A stretch of 47,642 bases of DNA from an uncultured Spirochaetia bacterium (GCA_937125225.1 CAKZLE010000011.1:1-47642); one strand, 5' to 3'. Positions 14,798-22,207 are shown, counted from the first letter of the stretch. Program-made: numbers and translations. The notes: a model not told the origin generated them from the sequence alone.

Positions 14798-16684
14798 ATG
14801 ATCTATCATGATTCTGTTACCAATATTCGATTGAGTGATTCTAAGAAAGATCCTTTTGCCGATATGCCCATGTCGATGGAGACACTTACTACAGCCCTAC
14901 GACCCTATATCCTATCAGCCTCAGGTTGGAGGAATGTCTATGCTGTAGATAAGAATACTGAGAGTCTCACACCCGAGATCTCACTAGCTGACTCCTTTCT
15001 AACCGGTATCATGGCACTCTCCTTCGCACAGTTCATGGCTGAGAAACGAGAATGCAAGATTTCCGAACTAACACTTCTCATTGCATCAGATACAAGACCT
15101 ACCGGTCCTGCCATCGCAGATATCTTCATTCGAATACTGCTCGCTCTCGGGGTGACGATACGATATATCTTCATCTCAGCTGCACCTGAGGCCTTCGCAT
15201 ATAGCGGCTTATCCTTTGAACTTGATGGTTTCATCTATATCTCAGCAAGTCATAATCCGGTTGGTTATAATGGGATCAAATATGGGATCGGAGGCAAAGT
15301 CCTGGGAGCGATTGAGGCTAGTCGTCTCATCGATACGTTCAAAGGGCTTTGTGCAGACCCTCATTCCATAGAGCTGATACCATCACTATCTCAGAAGATG
15401 CCGATCGATAAATATGAAGCAGTATTAGGGAGTATCGATCAGTATAAGGCAGAGGCTATCGACCTCTACCGAATGTTCACAGGATCAGTCTCTGCAGGCT
15501 CTTTGGGGATCTGTAATCAAGATCAGATCTATAATACCATCCGACAATTCGCAGATACCACGGGAGCCGGAGTCGTCATAGATTTCAATGGCAGTGCAAG
15601 AACAAGATCGATCGACAGGGACCTGCTCACCTCCATGGGAGTCTCAGTAGAGACTATCAATGATCAACCCGGTCTCTTCGCTCACAGGATCGTCCCTGAG
15701 GGTAAGAGTCTGATTCCCTGTAAAGAGCTCCTTGAGAGCACCTACGCTTCAGACCCCTCTTACCTGTTCGGGTATCTGCCCGATTGTGATGGAGACCGTG
15801 GGAACATCGTCTATATCGATGAGACGACCGGTAAAGCAAAGATCCTGGAGGCTCAGGAGGTCTTCGCCCTTGTCGTCCTCTCAGAACTCTCCTTCATCAC
15901 CTTAGCTGATCCAGATGCAAATCATGCCGTAGTTGTGAACGGTCCAACTTCTATGAGAGTCGATCAGATCGCGAAAGCCTTTGGTGCTGAGGTCTTCAGG
16001 GCAGAGGTCGGGGAAGCTCATGCGGTCTCACTAGCAGAGAGTAAGAGAGAATCAGGTTTTGTAGTGAGAATTCTTGGTGAGGGCTCCAATGGAGGTAATA
16101 TTACCCACCCAGCAGCTGTTAGAGACCCACTGAACACGGCTCTATCTCTTTTGAAACTCATGGCCTTCAGAGGAGACTCCAATCAGGAGGGACTTTTCAA
16201 GCATTGGTGTGAGGTATCTGGACAACTCGACTCTTATCATGAGCACTTCACTCTTTCAGATATCATTGAAACCCTCCCCCTTTTCACTACGACAAGTGCC
16301 TATGAGGAGAGAGCTATCCTCAGGATCAGGTCAACAGATCAAGAAACACTCAAGAATGCTTATGAAAGACTCTTTAGCGAATACTGGGAAACACATAGAC
16401 AGGAGTTTAGTAGTTGGGGGATCAGCTCCTATCAGGAGATAAACACCACAGGGATGCAAGAGATTGTCGGTAGTGGAAAGACCGCTCGTCCAGACTCTAG
16501 TACCGGAGGTCTGAAGATACAATTCTCAGATGAGAACTCCCAACCTGTAGCTTATATATGGATGAGGGGATCTAAGACAGAACCTGTCTTCAGAGTCCTC
16601 GCAGATGTAAAGGGTTCCGATCTGAAAAAAGAGGAATGGTTATTGAATCTTCATAAAGAGCTGATCGCAAGAGCCGACAGGTAG
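14798..16684 (+). CDS. Phosphoglucomutase/phosphomannomutase family protein
   Basis: Interconverts hexose 1- and 6-phosphates through a phosphoserine. The 628-residue protein has the active-site motif ISASHNPVGYNGIKYG (phosphoserine Ser151), the metal loop PDCDGDRGN, and a sugar-recognition loop reading GEGSNGGNI where most family members have GE(x)SGH. It is longer than bacterial PMM/PGM (450-550 aa), in line with other spirochaetal members. The start has TTGGAGG 7 bases upstream; a longer frame from 14720 would overlap the promoter and is rejected. Whether it acts on glucose or mannose phosphates cannot be read from sequence. The downstream kinase and hexokinase suggest a hexose-phosphate context. 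Confidence 0.85.
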   Translation: MIYHDSVTNIRLSDSKKDPFADMPMSMETLTTALRPYILSASGWRNVYAVDKNTESLTPEISLADSFLTGIMALSFAQFMAEKRECKISELTLLIASDTRPTGPAIADIFIRILLALGVTIRYIFISAAPEAFAYSGLSFELDGFIYISASHNPVGYNGIKYGIGGKVLGAIEASRLIDTFKGLCADPHSIELIPSLSQKMPIDKYEAVLGSIDQYKAEAIDLYRMFTGSVSAGSLGICNQDQIYNTIRQFADTTGAGVVIDFNGSARTRSIDRDLLTSMGVSVETINDQPGLFAHRIVPEGKSLIPCKELLESTYASDPSYLFGYLPDCDGDRGNIVYIDETTGKAKILEAQEVFALVVLSELSFITLADPDANHAVVVNGPTSMRVDQIAKAFGAEVFRAEVGEAHAVSLAESKRESGFVVRILGEGSNGGNITHPAAVRDPLNTALSLLKLMAFRGDSNQEGLFKHWCEVSGQLDSYHEHFTLSDIIETLPLFTTTSAYEERAILRIRSTDQETLKNAYERLFSEYWETHRQEFSSWGISSYQEINTTGMQEIVGSGKTARPDSSTGGLKIQFSDENSQPVAYIWMRGSKTEPVFRVLADVKGSDLKKEEWLLNLHKELIARADR

Positions 16685-16733
16685 AGATTGTTAACAAGAC
16701 CTTTTACCCCTACCTCTCCTGAAACCTGAGTTC

Positions 16734-16763
16734 AGATGATATTCTGTAATCGCGATATCATCT
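16734..16763. repeat. 9-bp inverted repeat between phosphomutase and APH-like genes
   Basis: AGATGATAT (16734-16742) and ATATCATCT (16755-16763) are exact complements around a 12-base loop. No T-run follows on either strand. It ends 5 bases before the -35 of the next gene, so it could be an operator or a weak transcript-end hairpin. Confidence 0.7.
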
Positions 16764-16768
16764 AAGCT

Positions 16769-16796
16769 TTGAGAACAACTATGCCCGTGGTATACT
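16769..16796 (+). promoter_or_regulatory. Promoter of the APH-like gene
   Basis: -35 TTGAGA (16769-16774), 16-base spacer, -10 TATACT (16791-16796), 34 bases before the ATG. Confidence 0.6.
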
Positions 16797-16830
16797 TAGA
16801 CTATCAACAGTAACGAGTTTGGAGGATTGT

Positions 16831-17748
16831 ATGTACAGACATCTATCATCGACTGAAAAAGTCATCGAACATCAGCATCTAGAACAGATCCTAAGCGTAT
16901 ACCCTGACTTGGAGATCAACTCCAAGCATTTCAATACCGACGGTTATGCCAATGACGTCATTACCATCAACGACAAGACCATCTTCAGATTCCCGAAATA
17001 TGCTTGGGCTCTTGATGATATGTTCCTTGAGGCAGATTGCCTCAAAGTCGCAAGACTTCATACGAGTATGAGACTCCCCTCTTGGACGATCCATGAGGAT
17101 AAGTTCATCAGTTACCAGAGGATCCAGGGCTCTGCGATGCATCGCTGGCACCTGAAGAAAGAGGACCCATCCGTAATCGCCCGAGCAGCTCAGGATCTCG
17201 GAGAGTTTCTCCATGAACTTCATAGTATCCCTTCAAAAGAGCTTAAGTCACAGAAGATACACCACTCTCCAGTCTCTCATTCCTATGATGACTGGTTGAA
17301 GATGTATGATGATATCAAACAGGAGCTATTTCCCATCATGTCCTCATCGACTCAAGATTGGGTAGAGACTCTTTTCAGGACTATCATCGCAGATAATACC
17401 CTTATGGACTTCACACCGAAGCTTATCGTAGGAGAACTCACCTCATCCCATATCATCTTCGATTATGAGAAGAAGAGTATTTCAGGGATCATCGATTTCA
17501 GGACCTCAGGTCTTGCAGACCCGGCCTTCGACATCGCTTACATCTTCGAACAGTATGGAGAGTCTTTTGTTGAGATGCTTCAGGAAAGTTATCAAGGGTC
17601 GAAGAGACTTATGAAAAGAGCAAGATTCATTGCTGAGACGCTCCCTCTACAATGGGCTCTAGGTGGGATGAGAACAGGGAATCCCTACTGGTACCTTGTC
17701 GACCTTGGTAGGGAGCGAGGATTCCGGTCTGCCTATATCAAAGGTTAA
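16831..17748 (+). CDS. Aminoglycoside-phosphotransferase-fold protein with degenerate catalytic loop
   Basis: A 305-residue protein of the APH/choline-kinase fold. The N-lobe has FRFPKYAWALDDMFLEADCL, with Lys56 and Glu67 as the likely ATP-anchoring pair. The C-lobe has ISGIIDFRTSGLADPAFDIAY (219-239), equivalent to the metal-binding IDF-x-x-x-G-x-x-DPxxD. The catalytic Brenner motif, normally HGDLxxxxN/H, reads VGELTSSHI (200-208): His is Val and the catalytic Asp is Glu. So either activity is reduced or lost, or the subfamily uses Glu. The start at 16831 has GGAGG 5 bases upstream; a TTG 12 bases earlier is less likely. It converges on hexokinase with a 4-base overlap. Substrate unknown; not evidence of antibiotic resistance. 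Confidence 0.75.
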   Translation: MYRHLSSTEKVIEHQHLEQILSVYPDLEINSKHFNTDGYANDVITINDKTIFRFPKYAWALDDMFLEADCLKVARLHTSMRLPSWTIHEDKFISYQRIQGSAMHRWHLKKEDPSVIARAAQDLGEFLHELHSIPSKELKSQKIHHSPVSHSYDDWLKMYDDIKQELFPIMSSSTQDWVETLFRTIIADNTLMDFTPKLIVGELTSSHIIFDYEKKSISGIIDFRTSGLADPAFDIAYIFEQYGESFVEMLQESYQGSKRLMKRARFIAETLPLQWALGGMRTGNPYWYLVDLGRERGFRSAYIKG

Positions 17749-19049
17749 CCAAGCAAGCCTGCTATAGCAGCACCAAGAATCGGAGAGTGGTCTATAGTCA
17801 CGAACTCATAGTATCTTCCAATCTCCTTTCTCAGGAATTCATGAAGATACCATTCTGTATAACTTTTCAGATTATGGGTCATCGCAAAGGTTGTCCCGTC
17901 TGCATTGATGCACAGAGGATGACGGGGATCGATACCCTCACCAGTCTTGATCGCTGTCGCAGCAAGGTTCACTGCAGTGAGCTTTGCTGCTCGCTCTATC
18001 ATCCCGTCGAGAAGACTATAGGTGACTACAGCATCATCACTATCAGCACAACAACCAGCAAGTGCCTTGGACTGATCATAGGGGGTATGCAAAAAATCAT
18101 CCATAATGATCGTGTTCATCGATGGAAGTCTTTGAGCGAAGGCCTCTGCGAAGTGTGTGGAATACAAACCAGCATGTATCCCCTCAGTTATCACAGCATG
18201 TCCATAAGAGCCGAGATAGGCACCGGAAATGAGTTTTTCGAATTGGTAGACCGATGGGTCTTTTGTCTTAGAAAAATAACTTCTATCAAAGTCTGTCGCA
18301 GGAACGGCAAAATTACCTGATTCGATATTGATGATCTGAGAGTGTGTAGGATCGAGTCCTTTGACTCGAGTGATGTTCTCATTGGACTCAATATAGGAGG
18401 TATTCGTACCGGTACCAAGAATGAAACCGATATACCCGCTATAAGGAATATCACTTTCCTGAGCCTTACCGGCAAGTAGCGTAGCTACGGTATCATTGAG
18501 AAGTGTCAGGTTCTTCTTTTTCTCATAGCCTCTACGCGACATATCATCTAGGAGTTCTTTACCAACGAATTTTCCGATAACCTCTGGGGCTTTGATCTCT
18601 TTGGAAAAGACGATGAGTTTACCATCACGGTCACTAGTGATATCCGCTGCATAGGAAAAACAGAATCCGATCTTCTCACTACGATCGTACACAGGTTCCA
18701 CTGCATCTCCGATCTCCTTGAAGAATTCATCCGCACTCACCTCATGAGCTACACCTGGCATCCCACGCTTGGTAAAATCAGAGATAACGGCTCCTGAATC
18801 AGTTTTGAAATTCACGACAGCAGTCCTGAGGTTCGTACCTCCTGCATCGATGACTATGACATCCCTATCCTTCTCGATAGTATCTTTCAATTCTATATAG
18901 GTGGGTATCATCTTCAAAGATGAGGCATCACCTTCAAGACCTTTTTCCATCTCTTGGAGAAAACAGGAACAATATTCTGCTGTTGATACAGATACTGAAT
19001 CTACCCCAATATCTGATAAGAATCCTGAAGCCTTCTGTCGAATGTTCAT
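17745..19049 (-). CDS. Hexokinase, eukaryotic type
   Basis: Phosphorylates glucose or related hexoses with ATP, feeding glycolysis. The 434-residue protein has the hexokinase phosphate-1 motif IDAGGTNLRTAVV, an FCFSYAADIT segment in place of the usual FSFP hexokinase stretch, the catalytic Asp region LLNDTVATLLAG, and GFILGTGTNTSYIE. These are hexokinase-family, not ROK or glucokinase, signatures; spirochaetes are known for carrying such enzymes. The start at 19049 has GAGGGG about 8 bases upstream; GTG codons just before it are possible alternatives. Its own promoter is at 19090-19118. Confidence 0.9.
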   Translation of the reverse strand: MNIRQKASGFLSDIGVDSVSVSTAEYCSCFLQEMEKGLEGDASSLKMIPTYIELKDTIEKDRDVIVIDAGGTNLRTAVVNFKTDSGAVISDFTKRGMPGVAHEVSADEFFKEIGDAVEPVYDRSEKIGFCFSYAADITSDRDGKLIVFSKEIKAPEVIGKFVGKELLDDMSRRGYEKKKNLTLLNDTVATLLAGKAQESDIPYSGYIGFILGTGTNTSYIESNENITRVKGLDPTHSQIINIESGNFAVPATDFDRSYFSKTKDPSVYQFEKLISGAYLGSYGHAVITEGIHAGLYSTHFAEAFAQRLPSMNTIIMDDFLHTPYDQSKALAGCCADSDDAVVTYSLLDGMIERAAKLTAVNLAATAIKTGEGIDPRHPLCINADGTTFAMTHNLKSYTEWYLHEFLRKEIGRYYEFVTIDHSPILGAAIAGLLG

Positions 19050-19089
19050 CACATACACCCCTCTACTAAACCGGTTTACCTATTGAGAT

Positions 19090-19118
19090 ATTCTATCAAG
19101 TTTACTAGTACTTGTCTA
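19090..19118 (-). promoter_or_regulatory. Promoter of hexokinase
   Basis: Minus strand: -35 TAGACA (19113-19118), 17-base spacer, -10 TAGAAT (19090-19095). The spacer holds an 8-bp palindrome, TACTAGTA (19103-19110), that could be a regulator site. Confidence 0.55.
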
Positions 19119-19121
19119 CAT

Positions 19122-19153
19122 AAAAAAAACGAGGACCCCGGTGATTGGGGTCC
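19122..19153 (-). terminator. Strong intrinsic terminator with no upstream gene
   Basis: On the minus strand GGACCCC (19147-19153) and GGGGTCC (19133-19139) form a 7-bp stem around a 7-base loop, followed by TCG and eight T's (19122-19129). It stops leftward transcription just before the hexokinase promoter. Confidence 0.85.
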
Positions 19154-19240
19154 CGTAGAAATGAGTAATGAGTAAATATGCTCCGTTAATCAGATCCAAT
19201 TAATATTAAGGGTCTTATTAACTATCTCTGCAACGCAACT
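19122..19240 (-). ncRNA. Candidate small RNA, minus strand, about 115 nt
   Basis: A promoter-like pair (-35 TAGACT at 19269-19274, 16-base spacer, -10 TATTAT at 19247-19252) points leftward and would start RNA near 19240. The transcript would end at the terminator 19122-19153. No ORF longer than 8 codons lies between. No gene to the right is on this strand, so the terminator has no other obvious client. No known RNA family recognised. This fills the gene-free stretch 19050-19495 together with the palindromes listed separately. Confidence 0.4.
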
Positions 19241-19266
19241 ACATTCATAATATATAAAATCGAATA

Positions 19267-19288
19267 ATAGTCTACTATACTCAAGTAT
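19267..19288. repeat. Two tandem 12-bp palindromes
   Basis: ATAGT-CT-ACTAT (19267-19278) and ATACT-CA-AGTAT (19277-19288) share two bases and the same 5-2-5 architecture. They overlap the -35 of the candidate minus-strand RNA and lie 150 bases upstream of the oxoamine synthase promoter. A dimeric-regulator site is plausible. Confidence 0.6.
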
Positions 19289-19393
19289 GAGAATTTATTT
19301 ATTGGTGAAAAAACAACAATCACTGAGTTTTTTCTCGCTGTTCTTCGACATGCTTCATTCATCCGAGAATATCCTATGACTCTCTATTCAAGT

Positions 19394-19405
19394 GTGAGTA
19401 CTCAC
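19394..19405. repeat. Perfect 12-bp palindrome upstream of the oxoamine synthase promoter
   Basis: GTGAGTACTCAC is fully self-complementary; two further flanking bases on each side also match after one mismatch. It ends 33 bases before the -35 box at 19439. Confidence 0.6.
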
Positions 19406-19438
19406 TCTATGTATTTTGAGCTAAAACCAATATTTCGA

Positions 19439-19467
19439 TTGACACACAAAATTCAAATACCTAGAAT
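19439..19467 (+). promoter_or_regulatory. Promoter of the oxoamine synthase gene
   Basis: Perfect -35 TTGACA (19439-19444), 17-base spacer, -10 TAGAAT (19462-19467). Its position rules out a longer reading frame beginning at 19376. Confidence 0.75.
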
Positions 19468-19495
19468 ACTCGCATATATCAAGGAGATTAATCGT

Positions 19496-20704
19496 ATGGC
19501 AATACCAAGCCTTTTAAATAAATGTTACGCCTTCACAGAGGCAGAAGAGAGTAGACAATCAGGTGCTTATCCATTCTTCAGACCCATTGAAGGATTCTCA
19601 GGTTCGCATGTGATCATCGAAGGAAAGAGACTGTTCATGGCAGGATCGAACAACTATCTGGGATTGGCCGTCGATGACCGAGTAAAAAAGGCTGCAGCTC
19701 AAGCAGTTCTTGATTATGGTAGTAGCTGTTCAGGCTCTAGATTCATGAACGGATCACTTGATCTACATGAGAATCTAGAGAAGAGGATCGCAGCTTTCAC
19801 AAAGAAAGAGGCAGCACTCTGTTTCACAACAGGGTACCAGGCTAACCTCGGCGCTGTACAGGCACTCCTAGGTAGAGGAGATCATGTCTTCATCGATAAG
19901 AGTAGTCATGCTTCGATCTTTGATGGCCTGTTCCTTGCTACCGGTATGATGAAACAGGTGAACATGCATCGCTATGGACACTGTGACATGGAAGATCTTG
20001 AGAATAAACTGAAACGACTGCCACTAGAGACGAACAAGATCATCGTAACAGATGGAGTATTCAGTATGGAGGGGACAATTGCAGACCTCCCTACTTTGAG
20101 AACCCTTGCTGATAAGTATAATGCCGTTCTCTATCTTGATGAGGCCCACGCTTATGGAGTCATCGGAAAGACTGGAAGAGGAACAGAGGAACACTACAAT
20201 TATCAGGCTTCAGCAGATATCATCATGTGTACCTTCTCAAAATCCTTCGGATCAATCGGAGGTTTCATTGCAGGCTCATTTGAAGTGATAGATTTCATCA
20301 AACACTTCTCAAGACCCTTGATGTTCAGTGCGAGTATGCCACCGGCCAATATCGTTGCAGCTCAGACTGCTCTTGATATCGTAGAATCAGAACCTTTTAG
20401 AGTTCAGAGACTCCAGGAGGTCGCTGCCAAAATGATCAAAGGGTTCACTGATATCGGATTCAATATTGGACACACGCAGACTCCGATCATCCCGATCATC
20501 ATCGGTGACAATGAGCGTACCTTTGAGTTCTGGCACAGGCTCTTTGAAGAGAATATCTATGTCAATCCAGTCATCAGTCCAGCAGTACCACCTAATATGG
20601 CACTACTTAGGACCTCCTATATGGCTATACATAAGGATGAGGATCTTGATAAGTTTCTCAACATCGCTGAGCACCTAGGACGTAAACTCAAGCTGATACC
20701 ATAA
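19496..20704 (+). CDS. Alpha-oxoamine synthase family PLP enzyme
   Basis: The 402-residue fold-type I enzyme belongs with 8-amino-7-oxononanoate synthase (BioF), KBL and serine palmitoyltransferase, which condense an acyl-CoA with an amino acid. Landmarks are GSNNYLGLA, GSSCSGSRFMNG, TTGYQANLGA, DKSSHASIFDG with the PLP-stacking His138, DGVFSMEGTIADLP, LDEAHAYG (Asp215, His218) and the PLP lysine Lys249 in FSKSFGSIGG. The GYQANLGA/SHASIFDG context looks closer to serine palmitoyltransferase-like members than to KBL, but the substrate is not settled. AAGGAG is 9 bases before the ATG. No bio genes are adjacent, which argues against BioF. Confidence 0.82.
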   Translation: MAIPSLLNKCYAFTEAEESRQSGAYPFFRPIEGFSGSHVIIEGKRLFMAGSNNYLGLAVDDRVKKAAAQAVLDYGSSCSGSRFMNGSLDLHENLEKRIAAFTKKEAALCFTTGYQANLGAVQALLGRGDHVFIDKSSHASIFDGLFLATGMMKQVNMHRYGHCDMEDLENKLKRLPLETNKIIVTDGVFSMEGTIADLPTLRTLADKYNAVLYLDEAHAYGVIGKTGRGTEEHYNYQASADIIMCTFSKSFGSIGGFIAGSFEVIDFIKHFSRPLMFSASMPPANIVAAQTALDIVESEPFRVQRLQEVAAKMIKGFTDIGFNIGHTQTPIIPIIIGDNERTFEFWHRLFEENIYVNPVISPAVPPNMALLRTSYMAIHKDEDLDKFLNIAEHLGRKLKLIP

Positions 20705-20747
20705 CGATTGATTATTAGAAGATAATCATTAATTATCTCATCATTAA

Positions 20748-20777
20748 TTGACTACACGTATGAAAAATGTTTATATA
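20748..20777 (+). promoter_or_regulatory. Promoter of the candidate RNA upstream of 5-formyl-THF cyclo-ligase
   Basis: -35 TTGACT (20748-20753), 18-base spacer, -10 TATATA (20772-20777). TATACT at 20774-20779 is an alternative with a longer spacer. Confidence 0.5.
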
Positions 20778-20782
20778 CTATA

Positions 20783-20999
20783 TAGGTGTTACCACTATTT
20801 GATAAAAAGTATTTCACCTATTATTAAATTATTAATGAATGCATAGAGTTACTAGACCTTTAGTGTCCCCACAACACTTCTGGATCAGGTAACAACAAAG
20901 AAAGTGTATAACAAAAAGTAATTATACCTGTGTAACTTTCATGTATTTTCATGCTTTTTCTTTCCATTGACTACCCTGTTCAATCAGGGTAGTCTCTTT
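20783..20999 (+). ncRNA. Candidate structured RNA, about 215 nt, possible 6S RNA
   Basis: The 299-base gap 20705-21003 has no ORF but has a promoter at 20748-20777, an intrinsic terminator at 20969-20999 and stem-loops between them. Stem-loops: ATAGGTG (20782-20788)/CACCTAT (20815-20821); CTAGA + AGTGT (20852-20866) with ACACT + TCTGG (20874-20883); GAAAGT-GTATAA (20900-20911) with TTATAC...ACTTTC (20922-20940). The next gene is 5-formyl-THF cyclo-ligase; in many bacteria the 6S RNA gene (ssrS) sits just before this gene (ygfA/fau). Length fits 6S, but I could not draw the single long rod with central bubble typical of 6S, so the identification rests on context. A leader or attenuator for the cyclo-ligase is the alternative. 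Confidence 0.45.
20969..20999 (+). terminator. Terminator hairpin just before the 5-formyl-THF cyclo-ligase ATG
   Basis: GACTACCCTG (20969-20978) and CAGGGTAGTC (20985-20994) form a perfect 10-bp stem with a 6-base loop, followed by TCTTTATAT. It ends only a few bases before the ATG at 21004. The same bases include TTGACT (20967-20972) and TAGTCT (20990-20995) with 17 between, so they might also act as a weak promoter. Confidence 0.75.
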
Positions 21000-21003
21000 A
21001 TAT

Positions 21004-21585
21004 ATGAATAGGACCTCAGATAAACAGTTATTACGATTAGAGATCTCAAGACGTTTGGAAGGGTATTCCGAAGAGGATATCACCAGGCGAAGCAGCCAGG
21101 CAGTAGCTAGACTCATCAACTATCTTGAATCCACTACACTCCAGTTTAGCTCGATATTCTCATTTTTCTCAATGAGACGGGAGATCAGAACAATAGAGTT
21201 ACACTCTTGGGCTATGAAGAACAAGATTCCTATCGCCCTACCGAGGATCATAAAGAACAGCTCAGATATGACGTTTCACATCATAGATCCTTTTGATAGA
21301 GAACAACTCGAAAGACACCCCTTTGGCTTTTACCAACCGAAAGAATCTCTTATGTCAGCCCAGACCGAGAGTGCACTCATTCTAGTTCCTGGAATGGCAT
21401 TCAATACACGACATGAGAGGATGGGAAGAGGTGGAGGATTCTATGACCGACTACTCTCAAGAAGTGATCGAACAGCCTTGAGCATAGGTTTCTGTTTTGA
21501 GGAGCAGATTGTTACAGAGATCCCTACTGAATCACATGATAGACTAGTGGAACTTGTAGTGACACAGGAACATATCTATTCTTGA
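21004..21585 (+). CDS. 5-formyltetrahydrofolate cyclo-ligase
   Basis: Converts 5-formyl-THF to 5,10-methenyl-THF with ATP. The 193-residue protein has the family's SMRREIRTIEL segment, PFGFYQPKE, VPGMAF and the signature GRGGGFYDRLL (nucleotide/phosphate loop), then IGFCFEEQIV. There is no Shine-Dalgarno before the ATG; the start is preceded directly by the hairpin at 20969-20994. It lies at the same place relative to a candidate RNA as ygfA relative to 6S RNA in enterobacteria. Its end overlaps the convergent EIIA gene by 10 bases. Confidence 0.93.
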   Translation: MNRTSDKQLLRLEISRRLEGYSEEDITRRSSQAVARLINYLESTTLQFSSIFSFFSMRREIRTIELHSWAMKNKIPIALPRIIKNSSDMTFHIIDPFDREQLERHPFGFYQPKESLMSAQTESALILVPGMAFNTRHERMGRGGGFYDRLLSRSDRTALSIGFCFEEQIVTEIPTESHDRLVELVVTQEHIYS

Positions 21586-22103
21586 GGGGGTCTCTTATTA
21601 TCTAGATGGTCTTGAAGAAGGGAGAAATGTTGGGATAACATCATATGAAGAAATCTATTACAAGACTCTAGTTTCTCGTCTTTAAAATCTAGTTTGATAT
21701 GCTTCATCAACTCTTTTCTGACATCGACTTCTTTAATAAACCGCATGATCGCTGCTAAAGCCCTCAGATAATCGACCTGACTGAAAGGTGACGAACCGAT
21801 AACGAAAAGAAGATGTACGAGTTTCCCATCCGGAGATTGAAAATCGATTCCTTCCTCTGAGAGACCAAGGCCGACATGGACCTTTTCGATCGAGGGCATC
21901 TTACCATGAGCTATCGCCACACCTCTACCGATACCGGTAGTCTCTATGCGTTCTCTTCGCAGGACCGCTCGAGTGAATGCTGGGATATCTGTTATATCAG
22001 AAAATACGGGACAAACCTGTATGACTTCTTCTATTGCTTCAAACTTATCTGTGCTATGAACACAGCAAAGTACATCTTTATAATCTTTTTCAACTTCTTT
22101 CAC
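21576..22103 (-). CDS. PtsN-like PTS EIIA protein
   Basis: The 175-residue protein has the PTS EIIA type-2 fold with ETTGIGRGVAIAHGKMP, where His66 is the phosphoacceptor, then VHVGLGLSEEGIDFQSPDGKLVHLLFVIGSS. This matches the nitrogen-PTS regulator PtsN rather than a transport EIIA, since no IIB or IIC domain is attached or adjacent. HPr is encoded 2.5 kb away. The start is placed at GTG 22103: the promoter TTGATA-N17-TATACT overlaps the longer reading frame, and its -10 ends exactly 7 bases before this GTG, predicting a leaderless mRNA. It probably signals carbon or nitrogen status rather than importing sugar. Confidence 0.85.
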   Translation of the reverse strand: MKEVEKDYKDVLCCVHSTDKFEAIEEVIQVCPVFSDITDIPAFTRAVLRRERIETTGIGRGVAIAHGKMPSIEKVHVGLGLSEEGIDFQSPDGKLVHLLFVIGSSPFSQVDYLRALAAIMRFIKEVDVRKELMKHIKLDFKDEKLESCNRFLHMMLSQHFSLLQDHLDNKRPPQE

Positions 22104-22110
22104 ATCATAT

Positions 22111-22139
22111 AGTATAGAAAATTTGTAAGCGAATATCAA
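22111..22139 (-). promoter_or_regulatory. Promoter of EIIA gene, leaderless geometry
   Basis: Minus strand: -35 TTGATA (22134-22139), 17-base spacer, -10 TATACT (22111-22116), then 7 bases and the GTG start at 22103. Confidence 0.7.
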
Positions 22140-22177
22140 TATGTCATTATCGGTTTCACAGGTTTCTTACTTAATGT

Positions 22178-22207
22178 AAAAAAGGGTCAGTTCTATTGAA
22201 CTGACCC
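22178..22207 (-). terminator. Intrinsic terminator after nfnB
   Basis: On the minus strand GGGTCAGTTC (22198-22207) pairs with GAACTGACCC (22184-22193) around a 4-base loop, followed by six T's (22178-22183). Confidence 0.92.

Noticed and set aside
16831-17748. Aminoglycoside resistance gene.
   Set aside because: Only the fold is shared; catalytic loop altered and context is sugar metabolism, with no mobile element nearby.
19376-19495. Longer N-terminus of the oxoamine synthase beginning at 19376.
   Set aside because: A near-consensus promoter (19439-19467) lies inside it and the ATG at 19496 has a proper ribosome site.
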